Assembly (NCBI GenBank): GCA_027491255.1
Contig: JAIXWM010000079.1
Span: 1 to 64,000, forward strand
Direction of reading: 5' to 3'
DNA length: 64,000 nt
Source of the DNA: Rubrivivax sp.
Lineage (GTDB): Bacteria; Pseudomonadota; Gammaproteobacteria; Burkholderiales; Burkholderiaceae_C
Each line of letters starts with the position of its first letter. Position 1 is the stretch's first letter. This document shows positions 9,717-23,224 of the stretch, piece by piece. The position numbers and the translations under genes are program-made. The notes below the pieces were generated by a model. That model was not told the origin of the DNA and did no database searches. It worked only from the letters and a program-made list of their open reading frames with translations.

Positions 9717-10485
9717 AGATGGACTTCAGGTGCTCGTCGCTCAGGCCCTCGGGCGCGCCGTCGTAGACCACCGCGCCGCCCGACAGGCCGATGATGCGCT
9801 GCGCATAGCGCCGAGCCAGGTCGACGTTGTGGATGTTGACGACGATGGGAATCGCGTGCGCGCGCGCCAGCTCGGCCATCAGGGCCATGACCTCCACCGA
9901 GGTCTTGGGGTCGAGCGAGGACGTCGGCTCGTCCGCCAGCACCAGGCCGGGCTGCTGCATCAGCGCGCGCGCAATGCCCACGCGCTGGCGCTGGCCGCCC
10001 GACAGCTGGTCGGCACGCCGGTTGGCGTAGCTCTCGTCCAGGCCCACGGCCTGCAGCAGCTCGAAGGCGCGGTCGATATCGCCCGGCGGGTAGCGGCGCC
10101 ACAGCGCGCGCCAGGGCGCCACGTAGCCCAGGCGCCCGCACAGCACGTTCTCGATCACGGTCAGGCGCTCGACCAGGTTGTATTCCTGGAACACCATGCC
10201 GATGCGCCGCCGCGCCAGCCGCAGCTCGCGCCCCTTCAGTTGCGCCAGGTCACGGCCCTCGAACAGGATCTGCCCGCTGGTGGGCTGCACCAACTGGTTG
10301 ATGCAGCGGATCAACGTGGACTTGCCGGTGCCCGAGGGCCCGATCACGGCCGTCAGGCCGCTGCCGGCGATCTCGAGGTCGATGCCGCGCAGCACGGGCT
10401 GGCCGGGCCGGTAGGCCTTGACCAGGCCGCGCAGCGCCAGCACGCCGGACGAGTCGCGCGAGCTGCCGATCGCGGCCGCGCTCAC
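9694..10485 (-). CDS. phnC: Phosphonate-type ABC transporter ATP-binding protein (PhnC)
   Basis: Walker [10 protein letters not shown], signature [15 protein letters not shown], Walker [13 protein letters not shown]. Confidence 0.92.
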   Translation of the reverse strand: MSAAAIGSSRDSSGVLALRGLVKAYRPGQPVLRGIDLEIAGSGLTAVIGPSGTGKSTLIRCINQLVQPTSGQILFEGRDLAQLKGRELRLARRRIGMVFQEYNLVERLTVIENVLCGRLGYVAPWRALWRRYPPGDIDRAFELLQAVGLDESYANRRADQLSGGQRQRVGIARALMQQPGLVLADEPTSSLDPKTSVEVMALMAELARAHAIPIVVNIHNVDLARRYAQRIIGLSGGAVVYDGAPEGLSDEHLKSIYGGEDWL

Positions 10486-11531
10486 TTCTTGGCCGCTTCG
10501 GCGGCCTTGCGGCGCTCGGCTTCCCGGCGCGCGCGGGCGTCTTCCTCGCGCTTGTTCTCGGCCTCGTAGGCCGCCTTGTTGTAGGGCGTGCCCGACTTCT
10601 CGGCCACGTCACGCACGACCGCCCAGTCCTTCTGGTAGGTGATCGGCAGGAAGCGATCGTCGCCGTTGAATTCCTTCTGCATCGCTGCAGGGAAGCGGAA
10701 GGAGAAGAAGCACTCCTTGAGCTTGGCGGCGAGCTCGGGCTTCAGGTCGTGCGCGTGCGCGAACGACGAGGTCGGGAACACCGGGCTGCGGTAGAGGATG
10801 CGGAAGTCCGCAGCCTTGATGTTGCCGCGCGTGGCCATGCGCTCGAACACGTCGGAGGCCACGGCTGCCATGTCGTAGTCGCCCGAAGCCACGCCCAGCA
10901 CCGACTTGTCGTGCCCGCCGGACATCAGCGGCTTGTAGTCGGTCTCGGGCGTCAGGCCCTTCTCGGGGAAGAGCACCCGCGGCGCGAGGTTGCCCGAGTT
11001 CGACGACGGCGAGGTGTGCGCGACCTTCTTGCCCTTCAGGTCGGCCAGCGACTGGTAGGGGCTCGACGTCTTGACGATGGCCAGCAGGTTGTAGCCGCGG
11101 ACCTCGTTGCCCAGGCCCTTGGCGGCAAAAGGCACGGCGCCGGCCATGTTGACGGCAAAGCCCGTCGGGCCGGTGGAGAAACCCGCGAAGTGCAGCCGGC
11201 CCGAGCGCATGGCCTCGATCTCGGCGGCGTTGGACTGCACCGGGAAGTAGACCGTGCGCTTGCCGACGCACTTCTCGAGGTGGTCGGTGAAGGGCTTGAA
11301 GATGTTGGCGTAGACCGCAGGGTCTTCCACCGGCGTGTAAGCCCAGACCAGGGTGGACGGGTCGCGCTGCTTGGAAGCGTCCTTCGGCACGTCGGCGACC
11401 AGGTCACGGTCGGCGTCGCAGTACAAGGTGTCGAGCTGGCCGCGGTTCGGGCAGTCGGCCTGGGCTGCGGCGGCGCCGGTGAAGCCCAGGGCGGCCAACG
11501 CCAGCATCAGGCGGCGGGAGGTCGGGGTCAT
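10482..11531 (-). CDS. phnD: Phosphate/phosphite/phosphonate ABC transporter substrate-binding protein (PhnD-like)
   Basis: Signal peptide; [58 protein letters not shown]; heads the phnDCEE series. Confidence 0.9.
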   Translation of the reverse strand: MTPTSRRLMLALAALGFTGAAAAQADCPNRGQLDTLYCDADRDLVADVPKDASKQRDPSTLVWAYTPVEDPAVYANIFKPFTDHLEKCVGKRTVYFPVQSNAAEIEAMRSGRLHFAGFSTGPTGFAVNMAGAVPFAAKGLGNEVRGYNLLAIVKTSSPYQSLADLKGKKVAHTSPSSNSGNLAPRVLFPEKGLTPETDYKPLMSGGHDKSVLGVASGDYDMAAVASDVFERMATRGNIKAADFRILYRSPVFPTSSFAHAHDLKPELAAKLKECFFSFRFPAAMQKEFNGDDRFLPITYQKDWAVVRDVAEKSGTPYNKAAYEAENKREEDARARREAERRKAAEAAKK

Positions 11532-11729
11532 GCGAGGTCTCCTGTGGAAAAGCCCGGCGGGGCGGGCTGTCATTGCTCTGTCATATTAGCCCAGCGTCCG
11601 TGTTGTCCTGGACAGGGTCTTCCCGTGCCACGCATCGCTGCGCCGTCGGCCGATGCAGCCCGAGACTTTGAGTCCACGCAATCCCCGCCCCGGGCAGGAC
11701 CACGCCGCCACCGGCATGATCGGGCCATC

Positions 11730-12451
<722 letters not shown>

Positions 12452-12455
<4 letters not shown>

Positions 12456-15085
12456 ACGCCGACCGGCCCGCCGCCCTCCTTCATGCCACGCTCGCGCTGT
12501 GGCCGCTGGTGCTGCGCGAGTGGCGCCACCACCCCTGGCGCCTGGCGGTGGCGGTGCTGGCCGTGGCGCTCGGGGTCGCGCTCGCCTGGTCGGTGCACCT
12601 GATCAACAACTCGGCGCTGTCGGAGTTCTCGGCCGCAGTGCGATCGGCCAACGGCGAGCCCGACGCCGTGGTGCGTGGGCCGTCCGGGGGCTTCGACGAT
12701 GCGCTGTTCGACCGCGTCGCCGCGCTGCCGGGGGTGGCACGGGCGAGCCCGGTGGTCGAACTCGAAACCTATGCGCGGCGGGCCTCGGTGTCCACGTCCA
12801 CTTCCCCTGTTCCGGCGTCCGCGTCGGCATCGGCCGCACCCGAAACCACGGTCGCGGACGACGTCTCCGCCGCCGGCCCGACAGCGCGCCTGACGGTGCG
12901 CCTCGTCGGCCTGGACGCGCTGGCCGCGGCGCCGCTCACGCCCGGCGCGCTGCCGCAACCCACTGCGGGCAGTGACCGCCTGGCTCTGCTGGACCCCGGA
13001 CGGGTCTTCGTCAACGGGTCGGCGCGCGAGCGCCTGCGCCTGCGTGACGGCGAGATGCTCGCGCTGCAATCCGGGCCGCGCTGGCACCTGCTGCGCGTGG
13101 GGGGCAGCGTGGCCGTCGGAGGCACGCCCTTGCTGGTGGTGGACATTGCTGCCGCGCAGGCCTTGTTCGGCTTCGACGGGCGGCTGTCGCGGATCGACCT
13201 GCGGCTCGAGCCGGGCGTCGGCACCGACGCACTGGCGGCCGCCCTGCCCGCAGGCCTGCGGCTCGCGCCGGCCGACGAGGCCGAGCAGCGCGTCTCGCAG
13301 ATGTCGCGCGCCTACCGCGTGAACCTGACGGTGCTGGCGTTGGTGGCGCTGTTCGTTGGCGGCTTCCTGGTCTTCTCGGTGGTCGCGCTGTCGGTGGCGC
13401 AGCGCACGCCGGCGCTGGCGCTGCTGGGCGTGCTCGGCCTCCCGGCGGCGGGCCGGCGCGCGCTCGTCCTCGCCGAATGCGCCGCCATCGGTCTGGCCGG
13501 CAGCGTGCTCGGCCTCGCGCTGGGCACGGCGCTCGCGGCGGCAGCGCTGCGCTGGCTGGCCGGAGACCTGGGCGGCGGCTACTTCCCGGGCATCGCGCCC
13601 GTGCTGCGGGTGCAGCCGCTGGCGCTGGCCGGCTTCGCGCTGCTGGGAGTGGCCTCGGCACTGGCCGGCGGCTGGGTGCCGGCCCGACGCGCCGAAGGCC
13701 TGCAGCCGGCGCTCGCGCTCAAGGGCCTGGGCACTCCGCAGGCGGCTGCGCCGCGGCTGCGGTGGCCGCTGGTCCTGCTGGCCGGCGCAGGCCTGCTGGC
13801 GCTGGCACCACCGGTGGGCGGGCTGCCGGTGGCGGCTTATGCCAGCGTCGCCGCCCTGCTGGTGGGCGGCGTGGCGCTGGTGCCGGCTGCCGTGCATGTG
13901 CTGCTGGCCGCGGCGCCCCGGCCGCGTGGCGCGCTCGATCTACTGGCGCTGCAGCGCGCGCGCTTCCAGCGCCACACCGCCACGGCGGCCGTGGCCGGCG
14001 TGGTCGCCAGCCTGGCACTGTCGGTGGCGCTGACGGTGATGGTGACGAGCTTCCGCGAAGGCGTGTCCGCCTGGCTTGACCGCGTGCTGCCCGCCGACCT
14101 GTACGCACGCACCGCCGCCAGCAGCGCGACCGCCGATCAGGCCTGGCTGGGCCCGGGCTTCGTTGCCGCGGTGCAGGCCCTGCCCGGGGTGCGCCAGGTG
14201 GAAGCCTCGCGCGTGCGCGCCCTGGCCTGGTCGCCCGGGCAGCCGACGGTGACGCTGATCGCGCGCGACCTGGCCGATCCGGGCGCAGCCCTGCCGCTGC
14301 TCGAACCGGCATTGCCTCCTGCGCCCGCCGGCGCCACGAGCGTCGACATCTTCGTCAGTGAAGCCATGGTGCGGCTGCACGGCACCACCCCCGGCAGCAT
14401 GGTGGTGCTGCCGCTGGACGGCCGCGCCGTGCCGGCGCGGGTGCGCGGAGTCTGGCGCGACTACGCGCGCCAGTTCGGCGCGGTGGCGATCGACGCCGCC
14501 ACCTACCGGGCGCTCACGGGCGATGAGCGCGTCAACGACCTGGCGATCCGGCTCGCCCCCGGGGCGTCGCTGGCAGCCGTGCAGGAGGCCCTGCGCGCCG
14601 CCGCGCCCGACCCGGCGATGATCGAGTTCGCCGCCACCGAAGACCTGCGCCGGATCTCGATGGCCATCTTCGACCGCAGCTTCGCCGTCACCTACTACCT
14701 TCAGGCCGTGGCCATCGCCATCGGCCTGGTCGGCGTCGCCGCCAGCCTGTCGGCCCAGGTGCTGGCGCGACGCAAGGAATTCGGCCTGCTCGCCCACCTC
14801 GGACTGACGCGCGGCCAGGTCGTTGCCGTCGTCGCCGGCGAGTCCGCGGCCTGGCTGGCCGCCGGCGCCGCCGTCGGCCTGCTGCTGGGCCTGGCGATCA
14901 GCGTGGTCCTCGTGCACGTGGTCAACCCCCAGAGCTTTCACTGGACGATGGAGTTGGTGCTGCCGTGGCTGCGGCTCCTGGCGCTGTGCGCCGCCGTCGT
15001 CGCCGCCGGCGTGTTGACCGCCACGGTCAGCGCACGGGGCGCCACCCGGCGCAGTGCCGTGCTGTCGGTGCGGGAGGACTGGTGA
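12452..15085 (+). CDS. FtsX-like ABC transporter permease (two FtsX domains)
   Basis: Multiple TM segments, [37 protein letters not shown] and [27 protein letters not shown] start at 12452 overlapping the ATPase stop. Confidence 0.85.
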
Positions 15086-16353
15086 AGCCGCGCGGCGCCT
15101 CCGCACCGGCCGCCTCGCGCAAGCGCGCCTGGCTGCGCGCCGCGCTGGCGCTCGCCGGGCTCGCCCTGGCCAGGCAAACGTCGGCGAACCCGGAGGCCGC
15201 GAGCGGGGGCGGCGCCAGTGCCGCGCCCGGCCCCAGGCCGGCCGCCCCGGGCTCCGGTGACGCAGCGCAGCAGCCCGCCGATGCGGTGCGGCGTGGCCGC
15301 GCGATCGTGCTTCCGCGCGACCACGGCGCCCACCTCGGCAGCCGCATCGAGTGGTGGTACGTCACCGGTTGGCTGCGCGCTGGCGCGGCGCCGCAGGCGG
15401 GGGCCGCGGTGGACGACCCCCGCGGGCTGAGGGGCTTCCAGATCACCTTCTTTCGCACCCGCACCGGGCTCGCCGAGACCCTGGGCGGACGCTTCGCGCC
15501 GCGCCACCTGCTGTTTGCCCACGCTGCGCTGAGCGAGCCGGCCGCCGGCCGGCACGAACACGACGAGCGGATCGCCCGCTGGTCGGGCGATCCGGCGGCC
15601 TCCAGCCTGGCGCGCGCGGCGCTGCACGACGCGGACCTGCGGCTTTTCGACTGGACGCTGCGCCGCCAGCCCACCGGCAGCGGCCCGCTGGATGCGCGCT
15701 GGGACGCGCGCTTTTCCACCGGGCAGCACCGCCTGCAACTGCGCCTGGCGCGCACACAGCCGGTGCTGCTGCAGGGCGAGGCCGGCTGGTCGCGCAAGGG
15801 GCCGCAGCCGCAGCAGGCCAGCCACTACCTGAGCGAGCCCCAGTTGCAGGTCGAGGGCCGGATCGAGGGCCGCGGCCGCGCGCCCGAGCCTGTGCACGGC
15901 CGCGCATGGCTCGACCACGAGTGGAGCGACGAACTGCTGCACCCGCAGGCCGTGGGTTGGGACTGGATCGGCATCAACCTTGACGACGCAAGCGCGCTCA
16001 CCGCCTTCCGCCTGCGGCGCGCCGACGGCAGCGTGCTGTGGGCGGGCGGGAGTTTCCGCGCCGCCGGCGCGCTGGAAGCGCGCGCTTTCGCCCCCGACGA
16101 GGTGGTGTTCCGCCCTGGCCGCGTCTGGCGCAGCCCCGGCTCGGGCGCCAGCTACCCCGTGGAATGGACGGTGGCCACCCCCGCCGGCACCTACACCGTG
16201 CGCGCGCTGCTGGACGCGCAGGAGATGCTCGGTCGCAGCGCCACCGGCACCGTCTACTGGGAGGGCCTGTCGACCCTGCACGCGGCCGACGGCCGGCGCG
16301 TCGGGATCGGGTACCTCGAGATGACCGGGTATGCGGGCCGGCTCGTGCTGTAG
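15082..16353 (+). CDS. Lipocalin-like AttH/CrtC (carotenoid 1,2-hydratase family) secreted protein
   Basis: IEWWYVTGWL, GFQITFFRTRTG, HGRAWLDHEWSDELL, GWDWIGINLDD. Confidence 0.85.
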   Translation: MKPRGASAPAASRKRAWLRAALALAGLALARQTSANPEAASGGGASAAPGPRPAAPGSGDAAQQPADAVRRGRAIVLPRDHGAHLGSRIEWWYVTGWLRAGAAPQAGAAVDDPRGLRGFQITFFRTRTGLAETLGGRFAPRHLLFAHAALSEPAAGRHEHDERIARWSGDPAASSLARAALHDADLRLFDWTLRRQPTGSGPLDARWDARFSTGQHRLQLRLARTQPVLLQGEAGWSRKGPQPQQASHYLSEPQLQVEGRIEGRGRAPEPVHGRAWLDHEWSDELLHPQAVGWDWIGINLDDASALTAFRLRRADGSVLWAGGSFRAAGALEARAFAPDEVVFRPGRVWRSPGSGASYPVEWTVATPAGTYTVRALLDAQEMLGRSATGTVYWEGLSTLHAADGRRVGIGYLEMTGYAGRLVL

Positions 16354-16753
16354 CGGCGCGTCCACCGCGCGCCGCCGGCCGTCACGCGGCAGCGGGAGCC
16401 CGCGACCGGGGCGGTGAGCACGCCGCATGTGCCGCAGCATGTGCCGGCGCATTTGCCGCGGCGGGTGGCGAGAAGGCGGTGCCCCCCGACGCGCGTGAAG
16501 CCTTGCCGCCCGGCCCGGTCGGACCCGGCTCGAAGCCACCCGCCCACGCGCAGCGGGTAGAGTTCGCATTGCGGCCGAGTCACGGCAGTCGGTGCTCGCC
16601 GATAGGCGAGCCCTGCGCCAGGTGCCGGCGATCCGTCATGAAGCGCAGCCCGACCGAACGACACCCTCCTTGCCGACAGGCGCCGCACACGCGCGGCCGT
16701 GGACGGAGCACGCCGTCGCCCGCCCACGTCCGGACCGGCAGGAGCATCGCGAC

Positions 16754-18205
16754 GTGAGCCTGCCCTTGCACCTGGTCTGGCTCGGTGGCGCGGTGCCGCT
16801 GCGCGGCCTGGAGAACCTGCACCGGCTGGCGCGGATGCACGAGCAGGCGCTGTCGGAGCAGGCAGAGCCGCAGCCTCAGGACCGGCCCTACTTCCCCCTG
16901 CTCTGGCTCGACCGCAGCGCCTGGGACCAGACCCTGGCGGCTCAGGTGACGCCGCTCGAGCCGGTACCGGGGGCAGCCGTGCCCGCGGCGCTCAGGACCG
17001 CGCTGGCCGACGGCCTGGACGCCCATGTGGCTGCCGTGCGCTGGCTGCGTCTGGACGCCGCGCCGCAGGCCGCAGCGCAGACGGTGTTCCTGCCCGTGCT
17101 CCTGTACGAAGAGATGCGCCATGCGCTGGCCGAGCCCTGGCGCCGCACGGATCTGGCGCGCGAGCGCCTGCGGTCGATGGCGCGCACCCCGGCAGGCCAG
17201 GCCTTCCTCGCCGGGCAGGCACGGCTGGGGGACATGATCGAGGCCGCTGGCGCCGACGGTGCCGGCCCGCAGTTCGCGGCTTACCTCGGCGTGTTCATCG
17301 ACCATGTCCGCAGCGCCTGGGCTCGCCACGGCCTGCTGTGCCTGGCCTCGGACCTGCTGCGCCTGCAGGCGCTGGTCTGGCGCCCCGGGGCCTATGCCGA
17401 CATCGGCGACGCAGCCGGCTTGCTGCAGGTGCTGCCGACCCTGCGCCGCGTCCGTGCAGCCGAATCCGTCTTCAGCGCCCACTGCACGGTCGCGATCGAG
17501 AACGACCTCGTCTTCTGCGCCGAGCGGGCGCTGATGCAGGCCGTGACGCTCGGCGCCTTGATCTGGAGCCTGCGCACCCTGCAGGCGACGGCAGCGCGCC
17601 TGGGGCTGCCGGACCCGGGAAGTCCACCGGACCTCGCGCGTGCCGTCCTGCCTGCGCTGGACCGCCGCATGCCCGCCACACCAGACCTGCGACCGCTCTA
17701 CGAAACGCCCCACGCGGGCTTGGCGAACTATGTCAACCGCGCTTACGGGAGTCACCACCTGGTGGGTGACCCGGCCGCGCTGGACCCCTATTTCTCCGGT
17801 CGGCAGGCGAAGGAGATGATGATCGACCACGTCGGCGGCTTCACGGGCTATCAGCTGTTCGCCAATGTCCTGGCCCCGGCCTGCCGCCAGGTCTGGAAGT
17901 CCTGCCAGGTCGAGTTCGGCCTGCTCGACTACGCGCCGCAACTGGGCTGGAAGACCCACGGTTTCGGCACGCTGGAGCGCCTGGTCGGGCACGGGCAGCG
18001 GCTGCGCCAGGGTCATCCGCGACTGGCCGGCGTGCGGCGCGAGCTGCGCGCCATGTCGACCGCGCTGGGCCTGCCGGCGCCGGCGATGGAGCCGCTGGCG
18101 CTGCGCGTCAGCGAGGTGCACGACCTGCTGCGGCAGGCGCACTTCGAACCCGCCCGGCGCGACGCCCTGGTCGCGCGCGCCCTCGCGCGCTGCGCGCAGC
18201 CCTGA
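16754..18205 (+). CDS. Divergent glycosyltransferase with TcdA/TcdB-like (GT44/GT32, DXD-type) catalytic motifs
   Basis: LHLVWLGG near the N-terminus and CLASDLLRLQALVWRPGAYADIGD, resembling LHFVWIGG and ASDILRxxALxxxGGxYLDVD of large clostridial toxin GT domains; GTG start ambiguous (16592 also possible). Confidence 0.6.
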   Translation: MSLPLHLVWLGGAVPLRGLENLHRLARMHEQALSEQAEPQPQDRPYFPLLWLDRSAWDQTLAAQVTPLEPVPGAAVPAALRTALADGLDAHVAAVRWLRLDAAPQAAAQTVFLPVLLYEEMRHALAEPWRRTDLARERLRSMARTPAGQAFLAGQARLGDMIEAAGADGAGPQFAAYLGVFIDHVRSAWARHGLLCLASDLLRLQALVWRPGAYADIGDAAGLLQVLPTLRRVRAAESVFSAHCTVAIENDLVFCAERALMQAVTLGALIWSLRTLQATAARLGLPDPGSPPDLARAVLPALDRRMPATPDLRPLYETPHAGLANYVNRAYGSHHLVGDPAALDPYFSGRQAKEMMIDHVGGFTGYQLFANVLAPACRQVWKSCQVEFGLLDYAPQLGWKTHGFGTLERLVGHGQRLRQGHPRLAGVRRELRAMSTALGLPAPAMEPLALRVSEVHDLLRQAHFEPARRDALVARALARCAQP

Positions 18206-18237
18206 GCCCGACCCGGCGCGCCTGCACGGGCCGCTGC

Positions 18238-20076
<1,839 letters not shown>

Positions 20077-20193
20077 GGCGGGGCTCCGGGGCGCGCGATT
20101 ATCCGCAGGGCGTCGAGCTCTCAGGCATGAGCGGCCCTACACTGGCCGCGAAAAGAACGAAGGCCGGCGCGGACTGCAGAGGGCGAGCGCACG

Positions 20194-20967
20194 ATGAGCA
20201 CCGAGGAGTTCCCAACCGACAGCCCCGCGACGCCCGCAGGCGCGCTCGCGGCGCATGATCACGGCCATGCCCACGATCATGCGCACCCGGCCGAAGGAGC
20301 GGCCCACAGCCACCTCGACGCCATGGACGTGCGCGTGCGCGCCCTGGAGTCCCTGCTCGTGGCCAAGGGCTACGTCGACCCGGCGGCCATCGACCGCCTG
20401 ATCGAGACCTACGAGACCCGCGTCGGCCCGCACCATGGCGCGGCCGTGGTGGCGCGCTCATGGGTCGACGCGGGCTTTCGCGCCTGGCTCGAGCGCGACG
20501 CCACCGCGGCGATCGCCTCGATGGGCTTCAGCGGGCGCCAGGGCGAGCACATGGCCGCCGTCTTCAACAGCCCCCGGGAGCACCATCTGGTGGTCTGCAC
20601 GCTGTGCTCGTGCTACCCGTGGCCGGTGCTGGGCCTGCCGCCGGTCTGGTACAAGTCCGCCCCCTACCGCTCGCGCGCCGTGCGTGAGCCGCGCGCCGTG
20701 CTGGCCGACTTCGGCTTGCAGCTGCCCGAGGCCACGGCCGTGCGCGTCTGGGATTCCACCGCCGAAATCCGCTACCTCGTGGTGCCGATGCGTCCGGCCG
20801 GCACCGACGGTTGGGAAGAATCCCGGCTGGCCCGGCTCGTGACGCGGGACTCGATGATCGGCACCGGCCTGGCGCTCGCACCCGACGCCTGCGAACCCGA
20901 CCCGGCCACTGGGGAGCGCCGCTCCGCGCGCGACCCGGGGCGGGACGAGCGGGCGCCACGGCCATGA
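20194..20967 (+). CDS. nthA: Nitrile hydratase subunit alpha (cobalt type)
   Basis: [49 protein letters not shown] claw is the Co-type signature. Confidence 0.95.
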   Translation: MSTEEFPTDSPATPAGALAAHDHGHAHDHAHPAEGAAHSHLDAMDVRVRALESLLVAKGYVDPAAIDRLIETYETRVGPHHGAAVVARSWVDAGFRAWLERDATAAIASMGFSGRQGEHMAAVFNSPREHHLVVCTLCSCYPWPVLGLPPVWYKSAPYRSRAVREPRAVLADFGLQLPEATAVRVWDSTAEIRYLVVPMRPAGTDGWEESRLARLVTRDSMIGTGLALAPDACEPDPATGERRSARDPGRDERAPRP

Positions 20968-21671
20968 ACGGCGCGCACGACATGGGCGGCATGCACGGCT
21001 TCGGCCGCGTGCAGCCCGAGCCCGGCGAGCCGCACTTCCACGCCCCCTGGGAAGCGCGCGCGCTCGGCCTGACGCTGGCCATGGGTGCCACCGGTGCCTG
21101 GAACCTCGACCAGACCCGGCGCGCGCGCGAGAGCCTGCCGCCGGCGCGCTACCTGGGCGCGTCCTATTACGAGATCTGGATCCTGGCGCTGGAGCAGTTG
21201 CTGCGCGAGCGCGGCCTGGCCAGCGCCGAGGAACTGGCCGACGGCCGGCTGCGTTCGCCGGCCCGCCCCTTGCCGCGCGTGCTGGGCGCCGCCGACGTCG
21301 ATGCCGTGCTGGCCCGCGGCAGTCCCACCGCCCGCAGCGCTGCCACGGCGCCGCGGTTTGCCGCCGGCGACCGTGTGCGCGCGCTCAACCGCCATCCGGC
21401 CGGGCACACGCGCGTGCCGCGCTACGCGCGCGGCCGCTGCGGCGTCGTCGAGTGCCTGCATGGCCTGCACGTCTTCCCCGAGCGCCATGCGGCGTCTGCG
21501 CCGGGCGCCCCCTTCGACGAGGCGCCTCAGTGGCTGTACACCGTACGCTTCGACGGCCGCGAACTCTGGGGCGACGACGCCGAGCCGGGCACGAGCCTGA
21601 GCATCGACGCCTGGGAATCGACGCTGGAGCCTGCGCCCGAGGTTGCGGCCGTGCGGGAGACCTCGGCATGA
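20964..21671 (+). CDS. nthB: Nitrile hydratase subunit beta
   Basis: [41 protein letters not shown]...[17 protein letters not shown] overlap with alpha. Confidence 0.95.
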   Translation: MNGAHDMGGMHGFGRVQPEPGEPHFHAPWEARALGLTLAMGATGAWNLDQTRRARESLPPARYLGASYYEIWILALEQLLRERGLASAEELADGRLRSPARPLPRVLGAADVDAVLARGSPTARSAATAPRFAAGDRVRALNRHPAGHTRVPRYARGRCGVVECLHGLHVFPERHAASAPGAPFDEAPQWLYTVRFDGRELWGDDAEPGTSLSIDAWESTLEPAPEVAAVRETSA

Positions 21672-22087
21672 CAACGGCTTCCAGCCACACCGCCGAAGTG
21701 GCTGGCCAGCGGCCGCCCTTCGCGGCCCCCTGGCAGGCGCACGCCTTCGCGCTCACGCTGGCCTTGCACGAGCGTGGCCTGTTCACCTGGCCGCAGTGGA
21801 CGGCTGCGCTGTCGGCGGCGATCGCGCGCGCCCAGGAACGCGGCGAGCCCGACGACGGCCAGACCTACTACCACCACTGGCTGGACGCGCTGGAGACCCT
21901 GCTTGTCGGTCTGGGCCTGGCCGACTCCGACACGCTGCACGCGCTCGAGCACGCCTGGGAAGACGCGGCCGAGCGCACACCCCATGGCCAACCCGTCGTG
22001 CTGCCCGACACCGCCCTGGCCCTGGCGCGCGGCCCGGGTCCGGGCCGCGGCCCACTGCCGACACCCCCAAGGACCGCCCCGAGATGA
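21668..22087 (+). CDS. Nitrile hydratase accessory/activator protein
   Basis: Homologous to the N-terminus of beta: FAAPWQAHAFALTLALHERGLFTWPQWTAALSAAI...YYHHWLDALETLL; ATGA overlap. Confidence 0.9.
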   Translation: MTTASSHTAEVAGQRPPFAAPWQAHAFALTLALHERGLFTWPQWTAALSAAIARAQERGEPDDGQTYYHHWLDALETLLVGLGLADSDTLHALEHAWEDAAERTPHGQPVVLPDTALALARGPGPGRGPLPTPPRTAPR

Positions 22088-23142
22088 CACTGCGCCTGTC
22101 CGTCCTCGACCAGTCCGTCGCCTGCGCCGGCCGTGGCGAGGACGACGCCATCCGCGACACCGTGGCCCTGGCCGAGCACACCGAGGCCCTGGGCTACGAG
22201 CGCTTCTGGGTCAGCGAGCACCATGGCCTGCCCACCATCGTCGGCAGCGCGCCCGAAGTGCTGATGGCTGCCGTGGCGGCGCGAACCACACGCATCCGCA
22301 TCGGCAGTGCCGGCGTGATGCTGCCGCACTACTCGGCGCTGAAGGTGGCAGAAGCCTTCCGCGTGCTCGACGCGCTCGCGCCGGGCCGCATCGACCTGGG
22401 TGTCGGCCGCGCGCCGGGCAGCGACCGCCGCACCGCGCAGGCCCTGAACCCGCACGTCTCCGGCATGGCCGAGGACTTCCCGCAGCAGATCCTGGACCTG
22501 CAGGCCTGGGCGTCCGGTGCGGCGCACCAGGGCATCGTCGCCCACCCCCGGCCGCCGGCCGCCACCGACACCGACCGCACGCCGCAGGTGTGGGTGCTGG
22601 GCAGCTCGGACTACGGCGCGCAGCTCGCCGCCCACCTGGGCCTGCCCTACGCCTTCGCCTATTTCTTCATGGACGGCCAGGGCGTGGAGCAGGCACTGCA
22701 CCTGTACCGCACCTTGTACCGCCCGAGCGCGCGCCACCCGCGGCCGCAGGCCACGATCTGCGTCTGGGCGCTGGCGGCGCAGACCGAGGACGAGGCCCGC
22801 TTCCAGGCGCTGAGCCGCGAGCGCTGGCGCGTGGACCGCATGCGGGGCGCACTCGGCCCGCTGCGCCCGCCGGGCGAGGTGGCCGAACGCGGCTTCAGCG
22901 CAGACGAGATGGGCATCGTCGCGCCGATGCGTCGGCGCTCGCTCGTCGGCAGCGCCGCCCAGGTCGCCCAGCAGATGCGAGCCCTCGCCGCGGAACTGCA
23001 ACTCGACGAACTCGTCGTCAACACCTGGGCCCATGACCCGGCGGTGCGGCGCCGCTCCTATGCGCTGCTGGCGGCCGAGTTCGGGCTGGGAGAAGCCGCA
23101 GATCCCGCAGCCCGCGCCGTAAAGGCGCGGATCGCCGCCTGA
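22084..23142 (+). CDS. LLM class flavin-dependent oxidoreductase
   Basis: YERFWVSEHHGLPTIVGSAPEVLMAAVAARTTRIRIGSAGVMLPHYSALKVAEAFRVLDALAPGRIDLGVGRAPG. Confidence 0.92.
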   Translation: MTLRLSVLDQSVACAGRGEDDAIRDTVALAEHTEALGYERFWVSEHHGLPTIVGSAPEVLMAAVAARTTRIRIGSAGVMLPHYSALKVAEAFRVLDALAPGRIDLGVGRAPGSDRRTAQALNPHVSGMAEDFPQQILDLQAWASGAAHQGIVAHPRPPAATDTDRTPQVWVLGSSDYGAQLAAHLGLPYAFAYFFMDGQGVEQALHLYRTLYRPSARHPRPQATICVWALAAQTEDEARFQALSRERWRVDRMRGALGPLRPPGEVAERGFSADEMGIVAPMRRRSLVGSAAQVAQQMRALAAELQLDELVVNTWAHDPAVRRRSYALLAAEFGLGEAADPAARAVKARIAA

Positions 23143-23154
23143 AACATCGGGCGT

Positions 23155-23210
23155 CCTGCCACCCTGCCACCCTGCCACCCTGCCACCCGGCCACCCTGCA
23201 ACCCTGCCAC
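23155..23210. repeat. 7 near-identical copies of an 8-bp unit CCTGCCAC
   Basis: Direct reading; variants CCGGCCAC and CCTGCAAC. Confidence 0.95.
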
Positions 23211-23224
23211 CTTGACGGTCCACA

